NCBI GenBank assembly: GCA_030609215.1
Contig: JAUWCR010000103.1
Location: 1-5,635, forward strand
DNA: 5,635 bases
Origin: Actinomycetes bacterium
GTDB lineage: Bacteria; Actinomycetota; Humimicrobiia; Humimicrobiales; Humimicrobiaceae
Reading direction: 5' to 3'
In this document: piece after piece, positions 1 through 5,441 of the stretch
How the letters are laid out: each line of letters opens with the position of its first letter
Position numbering within the stretch: position 1 is the first letter of the stretch
Position numbers and translations under genes: made by a program
Notes under the pieces: generated by a model
Seen by the model: the letters and a program-made list of their open reading frames with translations, nothing else
Told to the model about the DNA's origin: nothing
Database searches by the model: none

Positions 1-505
1 AGCTGCAGATACTTATAGATCAGCTGCAGTTGAACAAATTGATTACTTTGCAAAAAACCTTGGATTAGATATTGTATGTCATCAAAGATATTCAGATCCC
101 GGAGCAGTTGTATATGATAGCCTTGAGAGGGCATTAGCAAAGAAAATAGATATTGTATTGATAGATACAGCAGGTAGGATGCAAACATCCTATAACTTAA
201 TGGAAGAGCTTAAAAAAATCAGAAAGGTAATTTGTAAGAAATTAAACAGAGATGTAGATGAAATATTAATGGTTTTAGATTCAACAACAGGACAGAATGC
301 TAAATTCCAAATTAAAGTTTTTCATGAAGCATTAAAAATAACAGGAATCATACTTACTAAAGTTGACAGTTCTTCAAAAGGTGGAATTATTCTTACAATA
401 AAAAATGATTTAAATATTCCTATAAAATTTTTGACAAATGGAGAGAAAATAGATAATATTTGTTGCTTTAATCCTGAAGAATTTACGGAAATGATTTTTT
501 CTTAG
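1..505 (+). CDS. ftsY: FtsY, signal recognition particle receptor GTPase (3' part; 5' end outside window)
   Basis: FtsY docks the SRP-ribosome complex at the cytoplasmic membrane and hydrolyses GTP together with Ffh. The window opens inside the gene: the in-frame codons start at base 2 and give 167 residues before TAG. They cover the C-terminal two thirds of the G domain. Visible motifs, numbered from the first whole codon, are AADTYRSAAVEQ (1-12, insertion-box region), DTAGR (55-59, G3), the stretch NLMEELKKI, DSTTGQNA, TKVD (119-122, G4 guanine specificity) and KGG just after it. The ending GEKIDN...FNPEEF is the usual FtsY C-terminus. QTSYNLMEELKKI separates it from Ffh, whose paralogous motifs lie just downstream. 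The N domain, P-loop and any acidic A domain are upstream and unseen. The motif after TKVD reads DSSSKGG and the later loop LTNGE, where the family usually has DGTAKGG and GVGE, so this copy is somewhat diverged but looks intact. Confidence 0.96.
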   Translation, partial: AADTYRSAAVEQIDYFAKNLGLDIVCHQRYSDPGAVVYDSLERALAKKIDIVLIDTAGRMQTSYNLMEELKKIRKVICKKLNRDVDEILMVLDSTTGQNAKFQIKVFHEALKITGIILTKVDSSSKGGIILTIKNDLNIPIKFLTNGEKIDNICCFNPEEFTEMIFS

Positions 506-537
506 ATCGTATTTTAAAAATTAAAAATTTTTTATTT

Positions 538-544
538 AAGAGGA
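538..544 (+). promoter_or_regulatory. Ribosome binding site of ffh
   Basis: AAGAGGA lies 10 bases before the ATG of ffh. It is a good Shine-Dalgarno match in an otherwise A/T-only 49-base gap and supports the ATG at 555 as the start. Confidence 0.7.
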
Positions 545-554
545 TTTTTTTAAA

Positions 555-1883
555 ATGTTTGAATTTCTAACTACAAAATTTGAAGATTTATTTTACAAAA
601 TAAGAAATAGAGGAAAACTAAGTCCTAATGATCTGGATAAGTCATTAAGAGAGATAAAATTAGCACTGCTAGAAGCTGATGTAAATTTTAAGGTAGTAAA
701 AGAGTTTATAGAAAGAGTTAAAAAAAAGGCAATAGGTGAGAAAATTTTAGAGAGCCTTACACCTTCACAGCAGATCATAAAAATAGTAAATGAAGAAATT
801 ACAGCAATACTTGGCAACAGCAGCAGTGAAATAAACTTTTCTGGAAGATCCCCAACTATTATTTTAATGGTTGGCATACAAGGAACAGGTAAAACAACAG
901 CAGTTATAAAGCTTGCAAATTTTTTAAAGAAAAAGTACCAAAAAAAAGTTTCAGTTGTTGCTGCAGATATTTACAGACCTGCTGCTGTGCTGCAACTAAA
1001 AGATCTGGCAAAATCAGTTAACGTAGAAGTTTATTCAGAAGAAAATAAAGATCCTGTTTTAATATCTTATAACGGAGTAGAGTTCTTTAAAAAAGAAGGT
1101 AATGATGTAATCATAATAGATACTGCAGGAAGACTACAGATAGATAAAAAAATGATGGGAGAAGTTGAAAATATTAGGAATAAAGTAAAGCCGCATCAAA
1201 TATTATTAGTATTGGATGCTATGACTGGGCAGGAGGCTGTAAATATTGCTTCAGAATTTAATTCAAGATTAGAATGTGATGGAATAATATTAACAAAATT
1301 AGATAGTGATGCAAGAGGCGGTGCAGCTCTTTCTATATATTATGTTATAAGAAAGCCTATAAAATTTATTTCAACTGGAGAAAAAATAGAGGATTTTGAG
1401 CTGTTTTATCCAGATAGAATTTCTTCCAGGATACTTGGAATGGGTGATGTCCTGACATTAATTGAAAATGCAGAAAAAGTGATTGATGAAAAAAAAGCAA
1501 AGGAAATGGAAGAAAAAATCTTTAAGAATGAATTAAATTTTGAAGATTTTGTTGACCAGCTAAGAAGAATAAAGCAAATGGGATCACTTGAAAAAATATT
1601 TTCTATGATGCCTATAAAGAATAAAAGTAAAATTTTAAAGAATGTTAACTTGAATGACTCACAAATGGATAAGGTTGAAGCTATTATTAATTCAATGACA
1701 GTAGATGAAAGAAGAAAACCTTTTATTATAAATGGAAGTAGAAAAAAAAGAATAGCAAGTGGAAGCGGAACTACAGTTTCAGATGTAAATAGATTATTAA
1801 AACAATTTAATAAGACAAAACAAATGTTAAAGCAGTTCTCAAGTCTTGGTAAAAGCTATAGCTTACCTTTTGGAAATTTTTAA
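555..1883 (+). CDS. ffh: Ffh (SRP54), signal recognition particle GTPase
   Basis: Ffh binds 4.5S/6S SRP RNA and emerging signal sequences and delivers ribosomes to FtsY at the membrane. The protein has 442 residues, a normal family length. The N-domain helices (about 1-85) include ALLEADV (37-43). The G domain (about 100-295) has the P-loop GIQGTGKTT (107-115), DIYRPAA (138-144), DTAGR (189-193), DAMTGQEA (221-228), TKLD (247-250) and DARGGAALS (252-260), and ends at ILGMGD (293-298). The M domain (about 325-430) carries the RNA-binding helix-turn-helix signature RKKRIASGSG (396-405) followed by VNRLLKQF (411-418). The finger loop and C-terminal tail contain few methionines, which is unusual. 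The gene follows ftsY directly by 49 bases and probably shares its transcript. No terminator is seen downstream, so read-through into rpsP is possible. Identity is certain from the motifs. Confidence 0.98.
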   Translation: MFEFLTTKFEDLFYKIRNRGKLSPNDLDKSLREIKLALLEADVNFKVVKEFIERVKKKAIGEKILESLTPSQQIIKIVNEEITAILGNSSSEINFSGRSPTIILMVGIQGTGKTTAVIKLANFLKKKYQKKVSVVAADIYRPAAVLQLKDLAKSVNVEVYSEENKDPVLISYNGVEFFKKEGNDVIIIDTAGRLQIDKKMMGEVENIRNKVKPHQILLVLDAMTGQEAVNIASEFNSRLECDGIILTKLDSDARGGAALSIYYVIRKPIKFISTGEKIEDFELFYPDRISSRILGMGDVLTLIENAEKVIDEKKAKEMEEKIFKNELNFEDFVDQLRRIKQMGSLEKIFSMMPIKNKSKILKNVNLNDSQMDKVEAIINSMTVDERRKPFIINGSRKKRIASGSGTTVSDVNRLLKQFNKTKQMLKQFSSLGKSYSLPFGNF

Positions 1884-1889
1884 AAATGT

Positions 1890-1918
1890 TTTACAACCTT
1901 TAAATAAAAATATATAAT
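1890..1918 (+). promoter_or_regulatory. Predicted sigma-70/sigma-A promoter for the rpsP operon
   Basis: TTTACA (1890-1895, five of six bases of the -35 consensus) is followed by exactly 17 bases and then TATAAT (1913-1918, perfect -10). Transcription would start near 1925, giving a leader of about 37 bases before rpsP. It sits in the longest intergenic gap of the window, between the ffh stop and the rpsP ribosome binding site. AT-rich DNA produces chance matches, but the perfect -10, ideal spacing and location make this a strong candidate. It would let the ribosomal genes be transcribed separately from ftsY-ffh. Confidence 0.72.
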
Positions 1919-1948
1919 AACGTAAACATGAAATGATATTTATAGAAT

Positions 1949-1956
1949 AGGAGAGG
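1949..1956 (+). promoter_or_regulatory. Strong ribosome binding site deciding the TTG start of rpsP
   Basis: AGGAGAGG ends 5 bases before TTG at 1962 (8 bases counted from AGGAG). There is no in-frame ATG or GTG near the conserved N-terminus, so this site fixes the TTG as the start codon. Confidence 0.82.
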
Positions 1957-1961
1957 TTTTA

Positions 1962-2207
1962 TTGAGTGTAAAGATTAGGCTAACCAGGGTTGGTTCAAAA
2001 AAACAGCCATTTTATAGAATTATAGTTACTGATATCAGATCACCAAGAGATGGGAAGTTCATTGAAAAAATTGGAACTTATGATCCTAAAAAAGAGCCCT
2101 CGGAAATAGAATTAGATAAAGATAAAGCTATTAATTGGCTAAAAAAGGGTGCAAAGCCCACAAATACTGTTCAGAAAATTTTTAATATTGTTAATTTAAA
2201 ACAGTAG
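1962..2207 (+). CDS. rpsP: 30S ribosomal protein bS16
   Basis: bS16 binds 16S rRNA in the 5' and central domains and is needed for small-subunit assembly. The 81-residue product is of standard length and has the family's core throughout: VKIRLTRVGSKKQPFYRI at the N-terminus, the SPRDGKFIEKIGTYDP stretch (27-42), and WLKKGAKPTNTV (59-70). There is no C-terminal extension. Translation starts at TTG, read as Met, and SVKIRLTR follows directly as expected for the family. It is the first gene after the predicted promoter and lies 26 bases before khpA. The rpsP-khpA-rimM-trmD-rplS order is a classic bacterial cluster. Confidence 0.97.
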   Translation: MSVKIRLTRVGSKKQPFYRIIVTDIRSPRDGKFIEKIGTYDPKKEPSEIELDKDKAINWLKKGAKPTNTVQKIFNIVNLKQ

Positions 2208-2222
2208 TCACTAAAAGGAAGT

Positions 2223-2228
2223 GGAGGT
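2223..2228 (+). promoter_or_regulatory. Ribosome binding site deciding the GTG start of khpA
   Basis: GGAGGT lies 5 bases before the GTG at 2234. It is the best Shine-Dalgarno in the window and selects the GTG, which has no in-frame ATG competitor until codon 8. Confidence 0.8.
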
Positions 2229-2233
2229 AAATT

Positions 2234-2467
2234 GTGAAAGAATTGCTAGAGTATATGGTAAAAGAATTAGTTGACGATCCTGATAAAGTAGAAATTACGG
2301 AGGAAGATGAAGATGATAAAACAGTAATTTTTAAGCTTAAGGTAGCTGAGGATGATTTAGGAAAAGTAATAGGAAAAAAAGGAAGAACAGCTAATTCTTT
2401 AAGAATTATAATGAGGGCTGCATCTGCTAAAAGAGGAAAATCTTCCATAGTCAAAATTTTAGATTGA
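2234..2467 (+). CDS. khpA: KhpA, single KH-domain RNA-binding protein (YlqC family)
   Basis: This is a small RNA-binding protein of the KhpA/YlqC family. In Gram-positive bacteria family members pair with KhpB (Jag/EloR) and affect cell elongation and RNA metabolism; the partner is not in this window. The 77-residue product is essentially one KH domain. The RNA-binding GxxG-type loop is VIGKKGR (45-51), followed by the helix ANSLRIIMRAASAKRGK (53-69) and a final strand SIVKILD. An acidic stretch, TEEDEDDKT (22-30), sits before the central beta strand; family members often vary there. It starts at GTG with a strong ribosome binding site. Its place between rpsP and rimM is the usual one and supports the call. 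The specific RNA targets cannot be told from sequence. Confidence 0.93.
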   Translation: MKELLEYMVKELVDDPDKVEITEEDEDDKTVIFKLKVAEDDLGKVIGKKGRTANSLRIIMRAASAKRGKSSIVKILD

Positions 2468-2531
2468 TAAATTAACATATTAAATATTTATTTATAAAGT
2501 TAATTAAATTAATATAGACATAAGTATTTTT

Positions 2532-3086
2532 ATGTCATTTAAAGATGTAGATGCACGTGTAATTGGGATAATCTGTAAATACCAGGGTATAAGAGGAGAA
2601 GTAGTCGTAGAAGTATTTACTGATTATTCCAATACTATTAAAAAGGGAGATATTCTCTTTTTAGATAAAAAGTGTAAGAAAAAAATAAAAATAGGTAGTA
2701 TAAGGATAAAGAAAAAAAAAGGCAGCAGTAGGTTAATATTAAAGTTTGAAGGTATTGATAGTTTAAATGCTGCAGAAGAATTAAGAAATAAATTCATTTA
2801 TCGTCATCCAAAAGACAGCCCGATACTTAAAGTTAATGAATACTGGACAGATGATATTATTGATTGTGATGTTTATTATAATAGAGATATCTTATTAGGC
2901 AAAGTGATAAAGATAGAAAAATATTCAGCAAATGATAATTTGGTAATAAAAATAAAAAATTCAAGAATTAAAAATATCGGAAAGAGCAGTAATATATTAG
3001 TTGTGCCTATTATAAGAGATTATATAAAAAGGATAGATTTAAAAAATAAGAGAATAATTCTAGAAAAAATTCCTGAATATATTTAA
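2532..3086 (+). CDS. rimM: RimM, 16S rRNA processing / 30S maturation factor
   Basis: RimM binds uS19 and helps mature the head of the 30S subunit. The 184-residue product has the two expected barrels. The N-terminal RimM domain (about 8-92) opens with RVIGIICKYQGIRGEV (9-24), matching the family's GxIxxxhGIRGEV, and includes the AAEELRN segment (80-86). The C-terminal PRC barrel (about 102-181) opens with NEYWTDDIIDCDV (102-114) and has LLGKVIKIEKYSANDNLVIK (121-140) and LVVPIIRDYIKRIDL (156-170). The protein is lysine-rich. The ATG at 2532 is the only standard start upstream of the conserved motif, yet no Shine-Dalgarno precedes it. An A9 run at 2712-2720 (codons 61-63) is a potential slippage site. 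It lies 64 bases after khpA and 48 before trmD; the RimM-TrmD pairing is highly conserved. Confidence 0.95.
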   Translation: MSFKDVDARVIGIICKYQGIRGEVVVEVFTDYSNTIKKGDILFLDKKCKKKIKIGSIRIKKKKGSSRLILKFEGIDSLNAAEELRNKFIYRHPKDSPILKVNEYWTDDIIDCDVYYNRDILLGKVIKIEKYSANDNLVIKIKNSRIKNIGKSSNILVVPIIRDYIKRIDLKNKRIILEKIPEYI

Positions 3087-3134
3087 TTACTTATAGATAT
3101 TGTTTTAAAAAAAAGAGATTGTAAAATTTAAATA

Positions 3135-3836
3135 ATGCTTATAATAGATGTAATTTCTATTTTTCCAAAAATGTTTAATAACATCATAAATTATGGAGTC
3201 ATAAAAGAAGCTTTTAACAAAAATCTATGTCAGTTAAATGTTTATAATTTAAGAGAATTCACGGACGATAAACATAAAAAGATTGATGACAGACCATTTG
3301 GCGGGGGGCCGGGAATGATAATGAAAATACAGCCAATTGATAGTGTAGTTAATTTTATTAAAAAGAAAAATAATATCATTAATAAAGAATTACAGAAAAC
3401 AATACTTCTCACACCTAAGGGTTCAAGGTTGTCGCAATCTAAATTAAAATATTTTTCTAATTTAGAAAATATTATAATTATATGTGGAAGGTATGAAGGT
3501 GTTGATGAGAGAGTTAGAGAATTAATTGCCGACATGGAATTATCAATAGGTGATTATGTATTAACTGGAGGAGAAATTCCATCAATGGTAGTTATAGATG
3601 GTGTAATAAGATTATTATCAGGTGTAGTTGGGAAGGAAGAATCACTTAAATATGAATCATTTGAAGACAATTTACTTGATTATCCTCAATATACGCGTCC
3701 CCCAACCTACAAAGGGTATAAAGTGCCAGAGATTTTATTAGGTGGCAATCACAAGGAAATTGAAAAATGGCGTAAAGAGAAAGCAATAAATTTAACAAAA
3801 AAAAGAAGGCCAGATTTATTTGACAAAAATAATTAA
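3135..3836 (+). CDS. trmD: TrmD, tRNA (guanine-N1-)-methyltransferase (m1G37)
   Basis: TrmD methylates G37 next to the anticodon of tRNAs using S-adenosylmethionine, which prevents +1 frameshifting. It is a SPOUT (trefoil-knot) enzyme acting as a dimer. The 233-residue product shows IDVISIFPKMF (4-14), DDRPFGGGPGM (51-61), LLTPKGSRLSQ (91-101), CGRYEGVDERV (117-127) and SIGDYVLTGGE (137-147), which together form the cofactor knot, and SFEDNLLDYPQYTRPP (175-190), where the acidic residue is in the region of the proposed catalytic aspartate. It ends with the C-terminal GNHKEIEKWR (204-213) helix. All expected elements are present. The ATG at 3135 gives the standard N-terminus, but no ribosome binding site is evident at normal distance; the nearest AGAG is about 17 bases upstream. 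The PFGGGPG segment uses GGG GGG CCG codons, unlike the AT-rich surroundings. Confidence 0.97.
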   Translation: MLIIDVISIFPKMFNNIINYGVIKEAFNKNLCQLNVYNLREFTDDKHKKIDDRPFGGGPGMIMKIQPIDSVVNFIKKKNNIINKELQKTILLTPKGSRLSQSKLKYFSNLENIIIICGRYEGVDERVRELIADMELSIGDYVLTGGEIPSMVVIDGVIRLLSGVVGKEESLKYESFEDNLLDYPQYTRPPTYKGYKVPEILLGGNHKEIEKWRKEKAINLTKKRRPDLFDKNN

Positions 3837-3846
3837 ATTAATTATA

Positions 3847-3865
3847 TTTGTTTGGTTTTGTTTGG
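3847..3865 (+). repeat. Short T/G-rich direct repeat upstream of rplS
   Basis: TTTGTTTGG occurs at 3847-3855 and again at 3857-3865, separated by one T (10-base period). It lies in the 70-base trmD-rplS gap and stands out as T/G-rich in a strand that is otherwise A-rich. Its function is unknown. It could belong to an rplS leader, since L19 leaders exist in Bacillota, but I cannot fold or match it to one. It could also be chance. Confidence 0.45.
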
Positions 3866-3896
3866 AATGAAGAGAATTTAATAATTTAAATTATGT

Positions 3897-3900
3897 GGAG
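3897..3900 (+). promoter_or_regulatory. Ribosome binding site deciding the ATG start of rplS
   Basis: GGAG lies 6 bases before the ATG at 3907, within GTGGAGTGG. It overlaps the alternative in-frame GTG at 3895, which argues that the GTG is part of the ribosome binding site and not the start. Confidence 0.68.
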
Positions 3901-3906
3901 TGGAAA

Positions 3907-4248
3907 ATGAATAAGTTAGAAAAAATTGAAAGTAAATATCTGAAATCTGATATACCTGACTTTAAGCCAGGTGATAAAGTAAAAATTAAAGTAAAAATAA
4001 GTGAAGAAAATAAAGATAGAATACAATCTTTTGAAGGAATTGTGATAAAAAGACAGGGATCAGGAATAAATGAAACATTTACGGTAAGAAAGATTTCTTT
4101 TAACGTTGGTGTAGAAAGAACCTTTCTTTTAAATTCACCAGTTATTCAATCTATAAGAAAAATAAATTCGGGTATTGTTAGAAGAGCTAAACTTTATTAT
4201 CTTAGAGATAGAATTGGTAAAAAAGCTAAGATTAAATTTAAGAAATAA
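3907..4248 (+). CDS. rplS: 50S ribosomal protein bL19
   Basis: bL19 sits at the 30S-50S interface of the ribosome. From ATG 3907 the product has 113 residues, the usual length. Family landmarks are [18 protein letters not shown] (14-31), [16 protein letters not shown] (38-53), FTVRKIS (58-64), [12 protein letters not shown] (67-78) and [19 protein letters not shown] (92-110). FNVGVER and TFLLNSP replace the common GVGVER and TFPLHSP, which are mild substitutions. A GTG at 3895 would add four residues (MEWK), but those codons overlap the GGAG ribosome binding site, and bL19 proteins normally start close to the MNKLEKIE position. It lies 70 bases downstream of trmD and 30 upstream of lepB. Confidence 0.96.
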   Translation: MNKLEKIESKYLKSDIPDFKPGDKVKIKVKISEENKDRIQSFEGIVIKRQGSGINETFTVRKISFNVGVERTFLLNSPVIQSIRKINSGIVRRAKLYYLRDRIGKKAKIKFKK

Positions 4249-4278
4249 ATTAAAAACTATAAAGACTTTTTTAAATAA

Positions 4279-4818
4279 ATGTCTTCTAAAAAAACTCGAG
4301 TATTAAAAGAAGTTATTGGGTATTTAATAGTCGCTATAATTGCTTCCATATTTGCAATCACAATAAGAATTTTTATATTCGAACCTTTTATTGTTCCTTC
4401 GATTTCGATGTCTCCAACGCTTCTTGTAGGGGATAGAGTTATTGTAAATAAATTAGCATATAAATTAAACCATGTTAAGAAAGGAGACCTTATAGTATTT
4501 CATTCTCCAATAGAGGAAGGAAAGAATTTAGTAAAAAGAGCTATTGCTGTAGGAGGAGATGAAATAAGGTTAACTGAAGATGGAGAAATATATATAAATA
4601 ATGAATTATTAGCAGAACCTTATTTACCTTCAGATTATGTAGTATCTTATGAAAATGTAACCATTGTGATAAATGAGAATGAGATATTTGGAATGGGTGA
4701 TAACAGAAATAACAGTTTGGACGGTAGATTTTATGGTCCTATTTCTAAAGAAGAAATTTTTGGTAAGGTAATTTTTATTTATGGACCTTTATCAAGATTT
4801 GGAAAGATAAATTATTAA
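4279..4818 (+). CDS. lepB: Signal peptidase I (type I leader peptidase)
   Basis: This membrane enzyme removes signal peptides from exported proteins on the outer face of the cytoplasmic membrane with a Ser/Lys catalytic dyad. The 179-residue product is of the short Gram-positive (SipS-like) type. It has a basic N-terminus (KKTRVLKE) and a single transmembrane helix at about 12-34. The catalytic box is VPSISMSPTL (39-48) with Ser43. The Lys box is VKRAIAVGGD (85-94) with Lys87. Box E is GDNRNNSLDGR (140-150). The family more often has PSGSM and ends box E in DSR, so both boxes carry one substitution, but nucleophile and base are present. No Shine-Dalgarno is seen in the A/T-rich 30-base leader. 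The stop overlaps the rnhB start (TAATG). Position after rplS matches many Clostridia. Confidence 0.96.
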   Translation: MSSKKTRVLKEVIGYLIVAIIASIFAITIRIFIFEPFIVPSISMSPTLLVGDRVIVNKLAYKLNHVKKGDLIVFHSPIEEGKNLVKRAIAVGGDEIRLTEDGEIYINNELLAEPYLPSDYVVSYENVTIVINENEIFGMGDNRNNSLDGRFYGPISKEEIFGKVIFIYGPLSRFGKINY

Positions 4819-5441
4819 TGAAGTTTGAAGAAATAGAAAGACTAAAGAGATTATATGTATATGAGGACAATTTAATTTTAAATGGATATAAAAAGATAGC
4901 AGGAGTTGATGAAGTAGGTAGAGGACCTTTAGCCGGTCCAATAGTAGCTGCAGCAGTAATTTTGGATAGAAAAAAAATTCTTATTGAAAATCTAAATGAT
5001 TCAAAAAAAATAAGTGAAAAAAATAGAGAGCCTGTATTTAGAGAAATTTTAAATAGCTGTATAACATGGTCTATTGCAAAAATCCCTCCGAGAGTAATTG
5101 ATGATATATCAATAAACAAAGCTAATATTTTAGTGATTAAAGAAGCAATACAAAAATTAAAAATAAAACCTGATATAGTAATTAGTGATGCTATTGATGT
5201 AAAAATGGACATAAAAGTAATTCCGATAATTAATGGTGATGAGAAAAGTGCATCTATTGCTGCTGCCTCAATAATTGCAAAAGTGATAAGGGATAAAATA
5301 ATGATGAAGCTATCAAGAGATTATCCTGAGTATAGGTTTGAATATAATAAAGGCTATGGGACAAAAGAGCATCTTAAAAATCTTCAAAAATATGGACCTT
5401 CAAAAATGCATAGGATGTCTTTTAGAGGTGTCCTAAATTAA
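4818..5441 (+). CDS. rnhB: Ribonuclease HII
   Basis: RNase HII cuts the RNA strand of RNA-DNA hybrids and starts removal of single ribonucleotides misincorporated in DNA, using divalent metal. The 207-residue product has the full core. It includes AGVDEVGRGPLAGP (28-41) with Asp31, Glu32 and the GRG motif (34-36), DSKK (61-64), ISDAIDV (122-128) with Asp124, GDEKSASIAAASIIAKVIRD (140-159) with Asp159, and GYGTKEH (179-185). It ends with the HRMSF segment. Asp31, Glu32, Asp124 and Asp159 form the expected DEDD set. It lacks the long N-terminal extension of the Bacillus subtilis enzyme. The ATG shares one base with the lepB stop, and the next gene's ATG shares one base with its own stop, suggesting translational coupling. 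Only a weak GGAAAG (4801-4806) precedes it. Confidence 0.97.
   Translation: MKFEEIERLKRLYVYEDNLILNGYKKIAGVDEVGRGPLAGPIVAAAVILDRKKILIENLNDSKKISEKNREPVFREILNSCITWSIAKIPPRVIDDISINKANILVIKEAIQKLKIKPDIVISDAIDVKMDIKVIPIINGDEKSASIAAASIIAKVIRDKIMMKLSRDYPEYRFEYNKGYGTKEHLKNLQKYGPSKMHRMSFRGVLN
5424..5430 (+). promoter_or_regulatory. Ribosome binding site of yraN inside the end of rnhB
   Basis: AGAGGTG lies 10 bases before the ATG at 5441, within the last rnhB codons (FRGVLN). It supports initiation at the TAATG overlap. Confidence 0.6.

Noticed and set aside
158..505. A separate short gene starting at TTG 158
   Set aside because: The reading frame is open back to base 2 and encodes contiguous FtsY motifs (AADTYRSAAVEQ onward), so this is the interior of ftsY.
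515..534. Possible terminator between ftsY and ffh (TAAAAA ... TTTTTA with T run)
   Set aside because: The stem is only six A-U pairs with no G or C; it would not be stable enough for an intrinsic terminator.
593..877. Minus-strand open frame of 94 codons inside ffh
   Set aside because: It is antisense to the certain N domain of Ffh, has a low-complexity Ser/Leu/Ile/Phe composition typical of reverse-complemented A-rich genes, and no recognisable family.
2191..2478. Minus-strand open frame of 95 codons covering all of khpA
   Set aside because: It mirrors the acidic/lysine codons of khpA (Ser/Phe/Leu-rich), has no ribosome binding site or family match, and overlaps a confident KH-domain gene.
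2472..2498. Possible promoter before rimM (TTAACA, 15 bases, TATAAA)
   Set aside because: The -35 match is partial, the -10 is imperfect, the spacing is short, and such matches are expected by chance in A/T-only DNA.
3242..3535. Minus-strand open frame inside trmD
   Set aside because: It is antisense to invariant TrmD motifs and has no features of its own.
3895..3906. GTG at 3895 as the rplS start (adds MEWK)
   Set aside because: The codons overlap the GGAG ribosome binding site for ATG 3907, and bL19 proteins normally begin close to the later Met.
5003..5010. A8 run in the DSKK motif of rnhB, and similar A8 runs in ffh (720-727, 940-947, 1489-1496)
   Set aside because: They encode ordinary Lys codons, several in conserved positions, and runs of eight A are expected in a genome this A-rich; only the A9 in rimM was kept.
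4775..5212. Minus-strand open frame of 145 codons opposite the lepB end and rnhB
   Set aside because: It looks hydrophobic only because it is the reverse complement of Lys/Asp/Glu/Asn-rich codons; rnhB on the + strand has all catalytic motifs.
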